DNA from: an uncultured Prevotellaceae bacterium
GTDB taxonomy: Bacteria > Bacteroidota > Bacteroidia > Bacteroidales > Bacteroidaceae
Assembly: GCA_945865175.1 (NCBI GenBank)
Contig: CAMBDA010000014.1
Location: forward strand, 1-64,000
Direction: 5' to 3'
DNA: 64,000 bases
Positions within the stretch are counted from its first letter, which is position 1, and the number at the start of each line of letters is the position of its first letter. Below, piece after piece: positions 7,955 through 18,042 of this stretch. A model generated the notes under the pieces. It ran no database searches. It was given only the letters and a program-made list of their open reading frames with translations, and had not been told where the DNA came from. Made by a program: the position numbers and the translations under genes.

Positions 7955-9328
7955 TCATTCTTCGGGCTCTGACAGCATTTCGCTTACCTTGCCCCAGAAT
8001 TTCTTCAGCCTACTGCCAAGGGAGCGCTGTTTGGCCTTAGGCTGTGGGTCGGTGTCGGCAGTAGGTGTCTCCTGTGCTGGCTCTTCTTCGGTTGTGGCAG
8101 GTTTGTTGGGTTGTACATCTTCCTCCTTGCCCATGCCAAAGTCCAGTTCGGTCTGCACTTCACGGGGAGCCGAGGGCGGTTCGCCTACGCAGTTCTGGTC
8201 GCCCTTGAGCAAGATACCGATGAGCGAATAGATGTTGCGGTCGCCTGTCTGTACGGTGGGAGCAAGCGTCACATTCACGGGCATGCCCTTGGCCACCCGT
8301 AGCTGTTTGTCCACATCGGTGTGCTTCTTGAAGGCTTCCAGCAGGTTCTTTATCTTTGAACCGCCGCCTGTGAAGACGATGCCTGAGAGAATCTTGTCGT
8401 TGTGCTCCTTGATGCGCGACCACACATTGAGGATGATTTCCTCATAGCGGGCCTCCACAATCTCCTGAAGCATGGTTGCATCGATGCTGCGGTTGTGGCT
8501 CAGTGTGATTTTTGCACTCTTGTCTTCCTGTTCTTCATCTTGCCATGCGTTTCCGTAGGTGAGCTTGAGCATCTCGGCCTCCTCGGGGTCGATATTGTAG
8601 CTGGCAATGTCGTTGGTTACATCGGCTGCGCCCACGGGAATCACCACCAGCTGGCGCAGTATTTTATTGGTGTACACGATGATGGTGGTGGTCTCGGCAC
8701 CTATGTCTACCAGCGCGCACCCCGAACGCTTCTCGTTGGATGTGAGCAGAAAATCGGCCAGACACACTGGTGTGATGGGCATGCCTGCCACTTCCAGTCC
8801 TGCGTTGTGAACGCAGCGTTCGATGTTTTCCGACAGGCTGCTGCGTGCGATGATGTTGAGGTAGCGTCCTTCTACCTGTTCGCTCTGAACGCCCACGGGG
8901 TCGGTAATCGTGCGTGTGCCCAGTCCATACTCCTGGGGCACCACTTCCTTGATTTGCGCATCGGGATAGATGACACCGTGGTTGGTTTCGCGAAGGCTTT
9001 CCACCATCTGTGCGGTAATGAGTGTCTTTCCCTCAAAGGTCTTGGTCACATGGTTCTTCACTGCATGCAACGACTGTCCCGACACTCCCACGTAAACACG
9101 GGTAGTATTGATATTGAGCGCTTCATTGAGCTTTTTCACGACTCTGGAGATGGCGGCTGTTGTCTTGTCGATGTTGTCCACCACACCATTGCGGATGCAG
9201 CTGACTCCCTCCTCCTGCACAATAGCCAACACTTGCATGATACCATCTGTCTCTCGTTTGCCGGCGATGGCCCGGATGGCTGTTGAACCTAATTCTACAG
9301 CAACAATGATTTCCTTTTCTGCTCCCAT
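7955..9328 (-). CDS. ftsA: Cell division protein FtsA
   Basis: The protein has 457 residues with an actin-like ATPase fold: the phosphate-1 segment VAVELGSTAIRAI near residue 10, a 1C (SHS2) subdomain around residues 80-160, and the adenosine motif VFTGGGSKIKNL near residue 320. FtsA tethers FtsZ to the inner membrane. After an acidic, proline-rich linker (about residues 385-430) the protein ends in a basic amphipathic helix, LGSRLKKFWGKVSEML, the expected membrane anchor. It starts six bases after the ftsQ stop and precedes ftsZ. Confidence 0.97.
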   Translation of the reverse strand: MGAEKEIIVAVELGSTAIRAIAGKRETDGIMQVLAIVQEEGVSCIRNGVVDNIDKTTAAISRVVKKLNEALNINTTRVYVGVSGQSLHAVKNHVTKTFEGKTLITAQMVESLRETNHGVIYPDAQIKEVVPQEYGLGTRTITDPVGVQSEQVEGRYLNIIARSSLSENIERCVHNAGLEVAGMPITPVCLADFLLTSNEKRSGCALVDIGAETTTIIVYTNKILRQLVVIPVGAADVTNDIASYNIDPEEAEMLKLTYGNAWQDEEQEDKSAKITLSHNRSIDATMLQEIVEARYEEIILNVWSRIKEHNDKILSGIVFTGGGSKIKNLLEAFKKHTDVDKQLRVAKGMPVNVTLAPTVQTGDRNIYSLIGILLKGDQNCVGEPPSAPREVQTELDFGMGKEEDVQPNKPATTEEEPAQETPTADTDPQPKAKQRSLGSRLKKFWGKVSEMLSEPEE

Positions 9329-9334
9329 ATCGTA

Positions 9335-10075
9335 TTATTTTTTGTCTTTTCTTTTTTTACATACAATTTGTCCTTCGTAAGCCAGGTTGATGCTTTCATA
9401 GCGATTCCATCCTGCCTGGGGCAGCCCCTTCTTGTAGAAAAGGAGCATGCGCGCGAGCTTGTCGCCCACCTGGTCGGTATTGCCCAGGACAATTTTGTGG
9501 TTTCCCATCCTGGGATAGAGGATCACATTGTTGGCATCCTCCACGTATATCTGTTCCACCTGCCTGTTCCAGAATTCGTCGGCATAGAGAACGCGTGCCA
9601 GGGGCAGCAGGCCGGTGGCGGCATATTCCTTGGTGATGTTGCCTGTGGCCACGCACAGCGGCAGGCAGAATCGGTTGGCAGGCATGGTGCTGCCTTTTTC
9701 ATCGAGATAATACCGTTGGCCGTTGCTTGCCATTACCAGTAGGATGGGCTTGCGCGGCGTCACGTCGATGCAGAGCACACCCTTATCGGTGTAGTAACAG
9801 TTGGCCGACATGAGATAGGGGTTCTCCCGTAGTGCCTTCTCTATTTCGAGCAGGTTCACACGGCTCAACTTCTGTCCCTCAGGCGCAATCTTAGCTGCTA
9901 CCAGCACATCGCGCACGTAGTCCTCGTCCACGAATTGGGCTGTGGTGGTGTCGAGTACCTCTATCTCCATCCTGTGGCAAATGATGTCCTCCACAGGACG
10001 GTAGAAGAGCGTGACAGCCACCGCCAGGTAGGCAAGTACCGCCAGCATGAGCATAATCTTGATAATCGTCTTCAT
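9335..10075 (-). CDS. ftsQ: Cell division protein FtsQ
   Basis: The protein has 246 residues. It has one N-terminal membrane segment (about residues 5-25) and a periplasmic part beginning with a POTRA-like region. FtsQ links the early ring to the later divisome proteins FtsB and FtsL. Sequence similarity in this family is low, so the call rests on topology, length, the phrase IEKALRENPYLMSANCY (typical of POTRA domains) and the invariant position between murC and ftsA. Confidence 0.9.
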   Translation of the reverse strand: MKTIIKIMLMLAVLAYLAVAVTLFYRPVEDIICHRMEIEVLDTTTAQFVDEDYVRDVLVAAKIAPEGQKLSRVNLLEIEKALRENPYLMSANCYYTDKGVLCIDVTPRKPILLVMASNGQRYYLDEKGSTMPANRFCLPLCVATGNITKEYAATGLLPLARVLYADEFWNRQVEQIYVEDANNVILYPRMGNHKIVLGNTDQVGDKLARMLLFYKKGLPQAGWNRYESINLAYEGQIVCKKRKDKK

Positions 10076-10090
10076 TCTATGTCATTTGTT

Positions 10091-11467
10091 TCATGTTTCT
10101 TTCAGCAGGTCGGCAATGCGGTCGGCATAGTTGTCGATGTCACCGGCACCCAGCGTCACCAGTACATCGTAGCCTCCGGCCTTCACCACGTCCAGGATTT
10201 CGTCCTTGCTGCACATCTGTTTGTGAATGCCTGGGCGCAGGTTGTCATAGATGAGTGCGCTGGTAACCCCTGGGATGGGTGCTTCGCGGGCAGGATAGAT
10301 GTCCACGATGGCCACATCGTCGAGTAGCGAGAGCGCATCTGCAAACTCACGGTAGAAATCGCGCGTACGGGTGTAGAGATGTGGCTGGAAGATGGCCTTG
10401 ATGCGGCGTCCCTCATAGAGTTGCTTGATGCTCACGATGCTCTGCCTGATTTCTTCAGGATGATGGGCATAATCGCTCAGGTACACCATACGGTCGGTCT
10501 TGATGTGGAAGTCGAACCTTCGGTCCACACCCTTGAACGATGCCATGGCATTGCGAATCTCCTCTGCTGTGGCACCGGCTATCTGGGCCAGCGCCATGGC
10601 TGCAATGCCGTTCTCGATATTGATGGCCACGGGCACTCCCAGCCGTATGCCGGGAATGTCACCCAGCGGCGAATGGTAGTCGAAGGTGATTTCTCCGTCT
10701 CCAATCTGCACGTTTGTGGCATGGAAGTCGCCCGACTGTCGACTGTAGGTGTAGGTGGTGACTCCTGGTTGGGGGGCTGGTTTCATTCGCAGACCCGTAT
10801 GCAGAATCAGATAGCCTTCGGGGCGTACCAGGGAAGTGTACTTGGTGAAGCTTTCCAGATAGGCCTCCTCTGTGCCATAGATGTCGAGGTGGTCGGCATC
10901 TGTAGCCGTGATGACTGTGGCGTAGGGTGTCAGCCAATGGAATGAACGGTCAAACTCATCTGCTTCTATCACCACATATTCGCTTTTCTTGCTCAGAATA
11001 TAGTTGGTACCATAGTTTTTGGTGATGCCGCCCAGAAAGGCATTGCAGTCCACATGGCTCTGGTGCAGGATATGGGCGGCCATGCTGCTGGTGGTGGTCT
11101 TGCCGTGAGTGCCGGCCACACACAGTCCCTTCAGGGCATGTGTGAGTGTGCCCAGCACCTGGGCACGCTTCTGCACCTCAAATCCATGGTTGCGGAAATA
11201 CTGTAGCTCCTGATGTTCTGCAGGGATGGCTGGTGTGTACACCACCAGACAACGCTGCGGGTCGGTAAATGCTGAGGGAATGCTGCTGGGGTCGTCGGTA
11301 TAGTGAACCCAGGCTCCCTCTTCACGCAGTTTCTCCGTGAGGGCACAGGACGTACGGTCGTAGCCGCCCACTGCAATACCAGTGTGGAGGAAATAGCGGG
11401 CAATGGCACTCATGCCTATGCCGCCTATTCCTACGAAATATACAGCTTTTATATCTTTTGCTTCCAT
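10091..11467 (-). CDS. murC: UDP-N-acetylmuramate--L-alanine ligase
   Basis: The protein has 458 residues. MurC adds the first stem-peptide residue, L-alanine, to UDP-MurNAc using ATP. The N-terminal UDP-binding domain has VGIGGIGMSAIARYF at about residue 11. The P-loop GTHGKTTTSS lies near residue 118. The central-domain EADEFDRSF and the YAHHPEEIR segment of the C-terminal domain are intact. It lies between murG and ftsQ with short gaps, as expected for the operon. Confidence 0.97.
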   Translation of the reverse strand: MEAKDIKAVYFVGIGGIGMSAIARYFLHTGIAVGGYDRTSCALTEKLREEGAWVHYTDDPSSIPSAFTDPQRCLVVYTPAIPAEHQELQYFRNHGFEVQKRAQVLGTLTHALKGLCVAGTHGKTTTSSMAAHILHQSHVDCNAFLGGITKNYGTNYILSKKSEYVVIEADEFDRSFHWLTPYATVITATDADHLDIYGTEEAYLESFTKYTSLVRPEGYLILHTGLRMKPAPQPGVTTYTYSRQSGDFHATNVQIGDGEITFDYHSPLGDIPGIRLGVPVAINIENGIAAMALAQIAGATAEEIRNAMASFKGVDRRFDFHIKTDRMVYLSDYAHHPEEIRQSIVSIKQLYEGRRIKAIFQPHLYTRTRDFYREFADALSLLDDVAIVDIYPAREAPIPGVTSALIYDNLRPGIHKQMCSKDEILDVVKAGGYDVLVTLGAGDIDNYADRIADLLKET

Positions 11468-11486
11468 TCTCGTTCTTTTTCTTTTT

Positions 11487-12605
11487 TTACTTGTTGTTCT
11501 TTCTGGCCAGACGGATGGCCTCGCGGGCTATCACCTCGGCCGAATCCTTGAGTGCCATTTGCATCGCGTTTTGTCCCAGTTGCTGTAGGCGTGACGAATC
11601 GCTCACCGTTGTCACAGCCAGGTCTACCAGTTGTTGCCGTGCATCAGCATCCTTTACGAGCAGGGCCGCTCCGCGTTTCACAAGGGCATTGGCATTGTGG
11701 GTCTGGTGGTCTTCGGCCACATTGGGGCTGGGCACCAGGATAGAAGGCTTGCCCAGCAAGCACAACTCGCTGATGCTGCTGGCTCCGGCTCGAGAAATCA
11801 CCAGGTCGGCAGCCTTATAGGCTTCATCCATGTTCTGCACAAAATCGGTCACCACAATGTTGTGGGCCTCCTGCTTGCCGGCTAGCTGCTGGCGTATGTC
11901 ATTGATATAGTAGCCTCCAGTCTGCCAGATGAACTGTATGGGGGCCTGCGCCAGTTGGTCGTAGTGCAGGAGGATGCTTTCGTTGAGTGTGCGTGCGCCC
12001 AGGCTGCCCCCGATAAGAAGAATGGTGGGTATGTCGGCCTTCAGCCCAAATGCTTCCCTGCACTGGGCGGTTGTCTTGTTTACCTGGAGCAACGATTGTC
12101 TCACGGGATTACCGGTGAGCAGGATGCGCTCTTTTGGAAAAAAACGTTCCATGCCTTCATAGGCCACGCATATCACTTCTGCCTTGCGGGCCAGTGACTT
12201 GTTGGTGAGTCCTGCAAAACTGTTCTGCTCCTGGATGAGGCAGGGCACGCCCATGCCCCATGCTGCGTTTAGTGTGGCTGCACTGGCATAGCCCCCCACT
12301 CCTACTGCAACGTCGGGGCGGAACTCGCGCAGTATCTTGCGTACCATACGCTTGCTCTTCAGGAAGTCCAGCAACACACCTACATTGGCAGGTTTCCACA
12401 GGGGGCGGTAGAGCCCTCTCACAGGCAACCCCTTGATTTCATAACCTGCTGCAGGCACCCGTTTCATTTCCATGCGGTCCTGTGCACCTACAAACAAGAA
12501 CTGCGTTTCTGGTTCCAGTGCTTTGATGGCATTGGCAATACTGATGGCGGGGAAGATGTGTCCACCCGTTCCGCCGCCGCTGATGATTACGTGCAATGGT
12601 TTCAT
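11487..12605 (-). CDS. murG: Lipid II synthase (MurG N-acetylglucosaminyltransferase)
   Basis: The protein has 372 residues. MurG transfers GlcNAc from UDP-GlcNAc to lipid I on the inner face of the membrane, making lipid II. The two glycine-rich loops are present: GGGTGGHIFPA at residue 9 onward, and IGGSLGARTLNES near residue 193. The UDP-GlcNAc site shows SRAGASSISE near residue 265. The ATG at 12605 is chosen; a GTG at 12611 overlapping the ftsW stop would add two residues. A further GT-B feature is the basic patch for membrane contact. Confidence 0.97.
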   Translation of the reverse strand: MKPLHVIISGGGTGGHIFPAISIANAIKALEPETQFLFVGAQDRMEMKRVPAAGYEIKGLPVRGLYRPLWKPANVGVLLDFLKSKRMVRKILREFRPDVAVGVGGYASAATLNAAWGMGVPCLIQEQNSFAGLTNKSLARKAEVICVAYEGMERFFPKERILLTGNPVRQSLLQVNKTTAQCREAFGLKADIPTILLIGGSLGARTLNESILLHYDQLAQAPIQFIWQTGGYYINDIRQQLAGKQEAHNIVVTDFVQNMDEAYKAADLVISRAGASSISELCLLGKPSILVPSPNVAEDHQTHNANALVKRGAALLVKDADARQQLVDLAVTTVSDSSRLQQLGQNAMQMALKDSAEVIAREAIRLARKNNK

Positions 12606-12607
12606 GT

Positions 12608-13831
12608 TCACACTTGTTTTGAGTGTTCGTCGTTCGCTGGTGCCGTGGCATCATCGGTCTTTTTTTTTCTGGCTGTATGGCTCACGCTGAGAATCATGCC
12701 CAGATAGGCACAGCTGATAAACGTGGAGGTGCCGCCTCGGCTGATGAGCGGCAACGGCTGTCCTGTGATAGGGAAGGCACCCACGGCCACGGCCATGTTC
12801 ACCATGGCCTGCACCACCATCATCATCGACAGCCCCATGACCAGAAAGGCCGGGAAGAGGGCCTTGCATTGTCGGGCAATCTTGTAGGTCCGCCACATCA
12901 GCAGCAGGTAGAGCAGCATCACAAATCCGCCGAAGGCTATACCGCCTTCCTCAAGGATGATGGTGTAGATGAAGTCGGAATAGGACTGGGGCAGGAAATC
13001 GCGCTCCACCGAATTGCCAGGCCCTTTGCCTAGCACACCACAGGTGGCAATCGCTATCTTGGCATGTGTGGCCTGCAGATTTTCATGCACATTGTATTGT
13101 GCAGGGTCGGCCGGGCGTTCTTCGCCTTTTACACGTTCCACCCATGTGGGCACACGGTGGAGCAGGGGGGACTCTTTCATCTCGCTCAGTTGGTCGGGTG
13201 TCACCAGCATGAAGAATGCGCCCACGGTCATCAGTACACCTGCCAACATGCCTGTGAGCCACAACATATATTTGGCGGGGGCTTTCCCCACTATGAACAT
13301 GCCGCCCATCACCAGTGTGATGATGCCTGCCGTAGAGGCATTCTCCGGAAGGATGAGCAGTACGAAGAGTGCTGTGACTCCCAGCAGGAAGAAGAAGGTG
13401 TTCCTGCGCATGCCTTTCTCGTCGCGCATGGTGGCCATGAACAGTGCTGCAGTGCCCACCAGGCTGATTTTCACCACCTCGGCGGGCTGGATGGTTTTTC
13501 CTCCGAATTCTATCCATCGGCTGGCATCGTTTACCTTTTCGGTGAAGAGCGTGGTAATTTGCATGGGGAGGGCCAGTATGAGCCCCACCGCGCACAGTAT
13601 CTTGAAATAGTTGCTGGGAATGAGGTGAATAAGCCACGTGAGGATGAAACCCATGCCCACGTAGGCTGCATGTTCCACCACGGGCATCCAGTAGTGCCCT
13701 GTCTTGTAGGTCATGCTGCTACATGCGCTGTAGACCTCCACAATAGAGATGAGGCACAGACAGGTGAACACCATCCACACCTTGCCGTCGCCCTTGAAGA
13801 AGCCCTCTTCTGCGAATCTGGTATTTATCAT
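12608..13831 (-). CDS. ftsW: Lipid II polymerase / cell division protein FtsW
   Basis: The protein has 407 residues with about ten membrane helices of the SEDS family. FtsW polymerises lipid II into glycan strands at the septum with its partner FtsI. Family features seen include FGGKTIQPAEVVKIS (SEDS signature with the GxxxQPSE-like motif) near residue 110 and LPLISRGGTSTF near residue 370. The C-terminus is a short charged tail. It sits between murD and murG and reaches the murG start region. Confidence 0.95.
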   Translation of the reverse strand: MINTRFAEEGFFKGDGKVWMVFTCLCLISIVEVYSACSSMTYKTGHYWMPVVEHAAYVGMGFILTWLIHLIPSNYFKILCAVGLILALPMQITTLFTEKVNDASRWIEFGGKTIQPAEVVKISLVGTAALFMATMRDEKGMRRNTFFFLLGVTALFVLLILPENASTAGIITLVMGGMFIVGKAPAKYMLWLTGMLAGVLMTVGAFFMLVTPDQLSEMKESPLLHRVPTWVERVKGEERPADPAQYNVHENLQATHAKIAIATCGVLGKGPGNSVERDFLPQSYSDFIYTIILEEGGIAFGGFVMLLYLLLMWRTYKIARQCKALFPAFLVMGLSMMMVVQAMVNMAVAVGAFPITGQPLPLISRGGTSTFISCAYLGMILSVSHTARKKKTDDATAPANDEHSKQV

Positions 13832-13894
13832 TGCGTCTATTTATTCCCTATATATTAATTAATGTATCTGTCATGCTCTCTCATGTGTGCCGTC

Positions 13895-15238
13895 TCAGAG
13901 AGCGCGCACCAATGTCTTGAACTGGTCGCCGCGGTCCTCCATGTTCTTGAAGAGGTCGAAGCTGGCACAGCAGGGGCTCAGCAGTACCGTGTCGCCCGGC
14001 TGTGCCATGCGCGCACAGGCTGCCACACAGTCCTTCATGCTACGTGTGTCCTCGATGGGGAGTCCCAGGCCATCGAAAGCAGCGTGGAGCTTGGCATTGT
14101 CGACACCCAGGAACACCAGTGCTCTGCACTTCTGCTTCACCAGTGGGATGATGGGGGCGTAGTCGTTGCCCTTGTCCTTGCCTCCCAGGATAAGTACGGT
14201 GGGCGTACGCATGCTGTCCAGTGCATACCAGCATGCATCCACATTGGTAGCCTTGGAGTCGTTGACATACTGTACGCCTCCCACACTGGCCACTTTCTCC
14301 AGCCTGTGTTCCACGCCTTCAAAGTCGCTCAGACTCTTGCGTAGGTCTTCGTCGCTGATGCCGCTGATGTGGGCCGTGATGCCGGCTGCCAGGCTGTTGT
14401 ACATGTTGTGCTTGCCTGTGAGGCTCAGTTCCTCCTGCTCCATATTGAAGGGCGTGGGACGCTCTATCACATAGTGACCGTCGGAGATATATCCAATCAT
14501 TCCGCTCTTCTTCAGCAGACTGAAGGGGCATGCCTTTGCCTTTATGCCATAGTGGGTGAGTTCCTTCTGTATCATGGGGTCATCGGCCCAGTACACAAAG
14601 GCATCGTCGGCTGTCTGGTTCTGGAGAATGCGCATCTTGGCATCGGCATAGTGCTGCAGGCTTCCCTCGTAGCGGTCCAGGTGGTCGGGCGTGATGTTGA
14701 GCAGGATGGCAATATTGGCCCTGAATTTGTACATGTTGTCGAGCTGGAAGCTGCTCAGTTCAATCACATAGTAATCGTAGTCCTTTTCTTCGGCCACCTG
14801 CAGGGCCAGGCTGCGGCCGATGTTGCCGGCCAGTCCCACCTTGTAGCCTGCGTTCTTGAAGATGTGAAAGATGAGGCTGGTGGTGGTGGTCTTGCCGTTG
14901 GAACCTGTGATGCAAATCATCTTGGCCCTTGTGTAGCGGCCTGCAAACTCAATCTCGCTGATGATGGGAATGCCTGCCTGCTTGCCTTCTACCACAACCG
15001 GTGCATCCTCGGGAATGCCAGGGCTCTTGATGATTTCCTTGGCTTGCAGGATACGCTCCTTCGTGTGTCCGCCCTCTTCCCATTCAATGCCGTATACATC
15101 CAGCATCTCCCTGTACTTAGGCTTCACGTGTCCGCCGTCACTCACAAACACGTCGTAGCCCTTTTTCAGAGCCAACACGGCAGCACCCACGCCGCTCTCT
15201 CCGGCTCCCAAAACCACAATCTTTTCTTTCCTTTCCAT
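13895..15238 (-). CDS. murD: UDP-N-acetylmuramoyl-L-alanine--D-glutamate ligase
   Basis: The protein has 447 residues. MurD adds D-glutamate as the second stem-peptide residue. The N-terminus has a Rossmann-like VVLGAGESGVGAAV motif. The P-loop GSNGKTTTTS lies near residue 112. The segment YVNDSKATNVDA near residue 310 is the conserved MurD C-terminal-domain motif, and LLSPCCASFD near the end is also typical. It is four bases downstream of mraY. Confidence 0.97.
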   Translation of the reverse strand: MERKEKIVVLGAGESGVGAAVLALKKGYDVFVSDGGHVKPKYREMLDVYGIEWEEGGHTKERILQAKEIIKSPGIPEDAPVVVEGKQAGIPIISEIEFAGRYTRAKMICITGSNGKTTTTSLIFHIFKNAGYKVGLAGNIGRSLALQVAEEKDYDYYVIELSSFQLDNMYKFRANIAILLNITPDHLDRYEGSLQHYADAKMRILQNQTADDAFVYWADDPMIQKELTHYGIKAKACPFSLLKKSGMIGYISDGHYVIERPTPFNMEQEELSLTGKHNMYNSLAAGITAHISGISDEDLRKSLSDFEGVEHRLEKVASVGGVQYVNDSKATNVDACWYALDSMRTPTVLILGGKDKGNDYAPIIPLVKQKCRALVFLGVDNAKLHAAFDGLGLPIEDTRSMKDCVAACARMAQPGDTVLLSPCCASFDLFKNMEDRGDQFKTLVRAL

Positions 15239-15242
15239 ACCT

Positions 15243-16508
15243 TTATCTTATCTTCAGTGTTACGATGGTCAATGCGGCCAATATGATGGTCACAATCCAG
15301 AATCTGGTAGTAATCTTGGATTCCAGCCAGCATCCCTTGGGCCAATTGATTAATATCTTGAAATCAGCAGGCAACTGCCCGGGCTTGATGCGGAAGGCAT
15401 CGTGGATGGGTGCCCGCTTGAATACACGCCATTTCTGGCCGCGCTTGTTGCCCATCTTGGCATACTGTGTCTGCAGGATGACGCTCACGCTCTCCACAAA
15501 GAAGATGAAGCACAGGATGGGGAGCAGCAGCTCCTTGTGGATGATGATGGCTGTGACGGCGATGATGCCGCCGATGGTGAGGCTGCCCGTGTCGCCCATG
15601 AATACCTGGGCGGGATAGGCATTGTACCAAAGGAAGCCCACCAGTGCTCCCACAAAGGCACACAGGAAGATGACCAGTTCTTCCGAGCCGCTCACATACA
15701 TGATGTTCAGATAGCTGGCCATTTGGATGTGGCTGCTCACATAGGCCAGTATGCCCAGTGCCAGGCCGATGATGGCCGAGTTGCCGGCACACATGCCATC
15801 CATGCCGTCGTTCATGTTGCTGCCGTTGCTCACCGCCATCACTACGAATGTGGTGATGATTACAAACAGAATCCATCCGGCGGCCGATTTGTAGCGGCCC
15901 ATGAAGCTCACGAGGCTGGAATAGTTGAAATTGTTGTTCTTCACAAACGGGATGGTGGTGATGGTGCTTTTCACCGGCTCGCTCTTGTGCACTACCACTT
16001 CGGTCTCCCCTCTGCGTTGCATGGTCACGTTCTCGCGTATCACAGCATCGGGGCTCAGCCACAGGGTAAGGCCCACCACCAGACCCAGCAGGGCCTGTCC
16101 TGCCAGTTTCCAGATTGGGCGCAGGCCGTCCTTGCTGTGTTTCATCTTGATGTAGTCGTCCAGCAGGCCCAGCAGGCCCAACCACAGGGTGGTGCCAATC
16201 ATCAGAATCATGTACACGTTGCGCAGTCGCCCAAACAGCAGGCAGGGTATCACGATGGCCACGATGATGATGATGCCGCCCATGGTGGGCACTCCCTTTT
16301 TTTCCACGCCGTATGGGTCGATGCTGGCGTCGCGCTGTGTCTCATTGCCGCCATGTGCCTTCATCCACTGGATGAAACGCTCTCCGAACCACATGGATAT
16401 GAGCAGGCTCAGTATCAGTGTGAGCAGCGAACGGAACGAGATGTATTGCCACATGCCGCTTCCGGGGACACCAAACTCTTCCAGGTATCTAAACAGATAA
16501 TATAACAT
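15243..16508 (-). CDS. mraY: Phospho-N-acetylmuramoyl-pentapeptide transferase
   Basis: The protein has 421 residues and about ten membrane helices. MraY moves phospho-MurNAc-pentapeptide onto undecaprenyl phosphate, forming lipid I. Conserved family motifs are GVPTMGGIIII near residue 73, the aspartate-rich LDDYIKMK near residue 115, and NGSNMNDGMDGM near residue 227. It is longer than the enterobacterial enzyme because of an insertion at about residues 155-200, after the aspartate-rich motif, which is a usual feature in this phylum. Confidence 0.97.
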   Translation of the reverse strand: MLYYLFRYLEEFGVPGSGMWQYISFRSLLTLILSLLISMWFGERFIQWMKAHGGNETQRDASIDPYGVEKKGVPTMGGIIIIVAIVIPCLLFGRLRNVYMILMIGTTLWLGLLGLLDDYIKMKHSKDGLRPIWKLAGQALLGLVVGLTLWLSPDAVIRENVTMQRRGETEVVVHKSEPVKSTITTIPFVKNNNFNYSSLVSFMGRYKSAAGWILFVIITTFVVMAVSNGSNMNDGMDGMCAGNSAIIGLALGILAYVSSHIQMASYLNIMYVSGSEELVIFLCAFVGALVGFLWYNAYPAQVFMGDTGSLTIGGIIAVTAIIIHKELLLPILCFIFFVESVSVILQTQYAKMGNKRGQKWRVFKRAPIHDAFRIKPGQLPADFKILINWPKGCWLESKITTRFWIVTIILAALTIVTLKIR

Positions 16509-16546
16509 CTTTACTTCTTTTCTTTATGTCGATTGAATAGTTGTCC

Positions 16547-17998
16547 TTACAGGCCGAAGGCTGCACATATCACTTCGTGGTCATCGAAATGGTGCTTTAC
16601 ACCTTGCACAATCTGGTAATCCTCATGTCCCTTTCCGGCCACTAGCACCACATCGCCCGGCTTGGCCATCAGGCAGGCCGTCTTGATGGCCTGCTCGCGG
16701 TCTACAATGGCCAGGGTCTGGTTGCGCTGTTCGCTGGTGAGCCCGTCGAGCATGTCGTTGATAATGGCCTGCGGATCCTCAAAACGGGGATTATCGCTGG
16801 TGATAATCAGGTGGTCGCTCTGTGCGAATGCCTCCTGTGCCATCAGTGGACGCTTGCCTTTGTCCCGGTTGCCGCCTGCTCCGCACACGGTCCAGCATTC
16901 ACCTCTGTGCTGCAACACCTCATTGATGGTGGAGAGCACGTTGGCCAGGGCATCGGGCGTGTGGGCATAGTCTACAATGGCGGTCACACCCTTGGGCGAG
17001 CGGATGGTTTCAAACCGTCCGTTCACGGGTGTCATGGCACTCAGTTCCACCAGTGCCTGCTCCTTGTCCACGCCCAGCAGGCAGGTGGCTGCATATACGG
17101 CCAGTAGGTTGCTTGCGTTGAAACGGCCCACAAACTGTACAAACACCTCGCGTCCGTCCATTTCCAGATTCATTCCTTCAAAACTTTCCTCCAGAATCTT
17201 GGCCTTGTAGTCGGCGGCAGTCTTCAGTGCGTAGGTATATTTTGCAGCCCGTGTGTTCTGGAGCATGAACAGGGCATTCCGGTCATCGCCGTTCACTACG
17301 GCAAAGGCTTTCTTGGGAAGGGCATCGAAGAATCCCTTTTTGGCATCGCGGTAGTTCTCGAAGGTCTTGTGATAGTCGAGATGGTCGCGCGTAAGGTTGG
17401 TGAAGATGCCACCGGCAAAGGTGAGCCCGCCAATGCGCTGCTGCACCACACTGTGGCTGCTCACTTCCATGAAGGCATATTCGCATCCTGCATCGGCCAT
17501 TTGTCCCAGCAGGCGGTTCAGGGTGACGGGGTCGGGCGTGGTACACTCGGTGGGTACGGCCTCGTCGTTGATATAGTTGCACACAGTGCTGCACAAACCG
17601 CACTTGTAGCCCATGCGGCGGAAGATGCGGTAGAGCAGTGTGGCGATGGTGGTTTTGCCGTTGGTGCCTGTCACGCCCACCAGTTTCATCCTTCCTGTGG
17701 GGTTGCCATAGAAGGTGGTGGCCAACCGGCCTATGACGGCTTCTGTATCGGCATACTGCAAGTAGGTGACTCCCTCATGCAGCAGCTCGGGCATCTGCTG
17801 GCAGGCCACAGCGGTGGCTCCTGCCTCGATGGCTTTTTCTATATATGTATGTCCGTCGGCTTGAGTGCCCTGGATGGCCACAAACATCTTTCCGTCTGCC
17901 ATCTGCCGGGAATCTATCTCCACTCCCGTGATTTCTTTGTCTTCAGTGCCCACCACCTGCAGGGGCTTTGTGGCACCAATCAGTTGTTCCAGTTTCAT
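16547..17998 (-). CDS. murE: UDP-MurNAc-tripeptide ligase (meso-DAP-adding type)
   Basis: The protein has 483 residues. MurE adds the third stem-peptide residue. The P-loop [10 protein letters not shown] lies near residue 110. The DNPR motif near residue 403 is the family marker for meso-diaminopimelate as substrate, so the cell wall is predicted to be DAP type. The start is preceded by a very AT-rich spacer that separates it from ftsI. Other Mur-ligase motifs (DYAHTPDAL) are intact. Confidence 0.97.
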   Translation of the reverse strand: MKLEQLIGATKPLQVVGTEDKEITGVEIDSRQMADGKMFVAIQGTQADGHTYIEKAIEAGATAVACQQMPELLHEGVTYLQYADTEAVIGRLATTFYGNPTGRMKLVGVTGTNGKTTIATLLYRIFRRMGYKCGLCSTVCNYINDEAVPTECTTPDPVTLNRLLGQMADAGCEYAFMEVSSHSVVQQRIGGLTFAGGIFTNLTRDHLDYHKTFENYRDAKKGFFDALPKKAFAVVNGDDRNALFMLQNTRAAKYTYALKTAADYKAKILEESFEGMNLEMDGREVFVQFVGRFNASNLLAVYAATCLLGVDKEQALVELSAMTPVNGRFETIRSPKGVTAIVDYAHTPDALANVLSTINEVLQHRGECWTVCGAGGNRDKGKRPLMAQEAFAQSDHLIITSDNPRFEDPQAIINDMLDGLTSEQRNQTLAIVDREQAIKTACLMAKPGDVVLVAGKGHEDYQIVQGVKHHFDDHEVICAAFGL

Positions 17999-18042
17999 GT
18001 GCTTATATACCTATTAATTAATATATATATAACTCTGTCTCG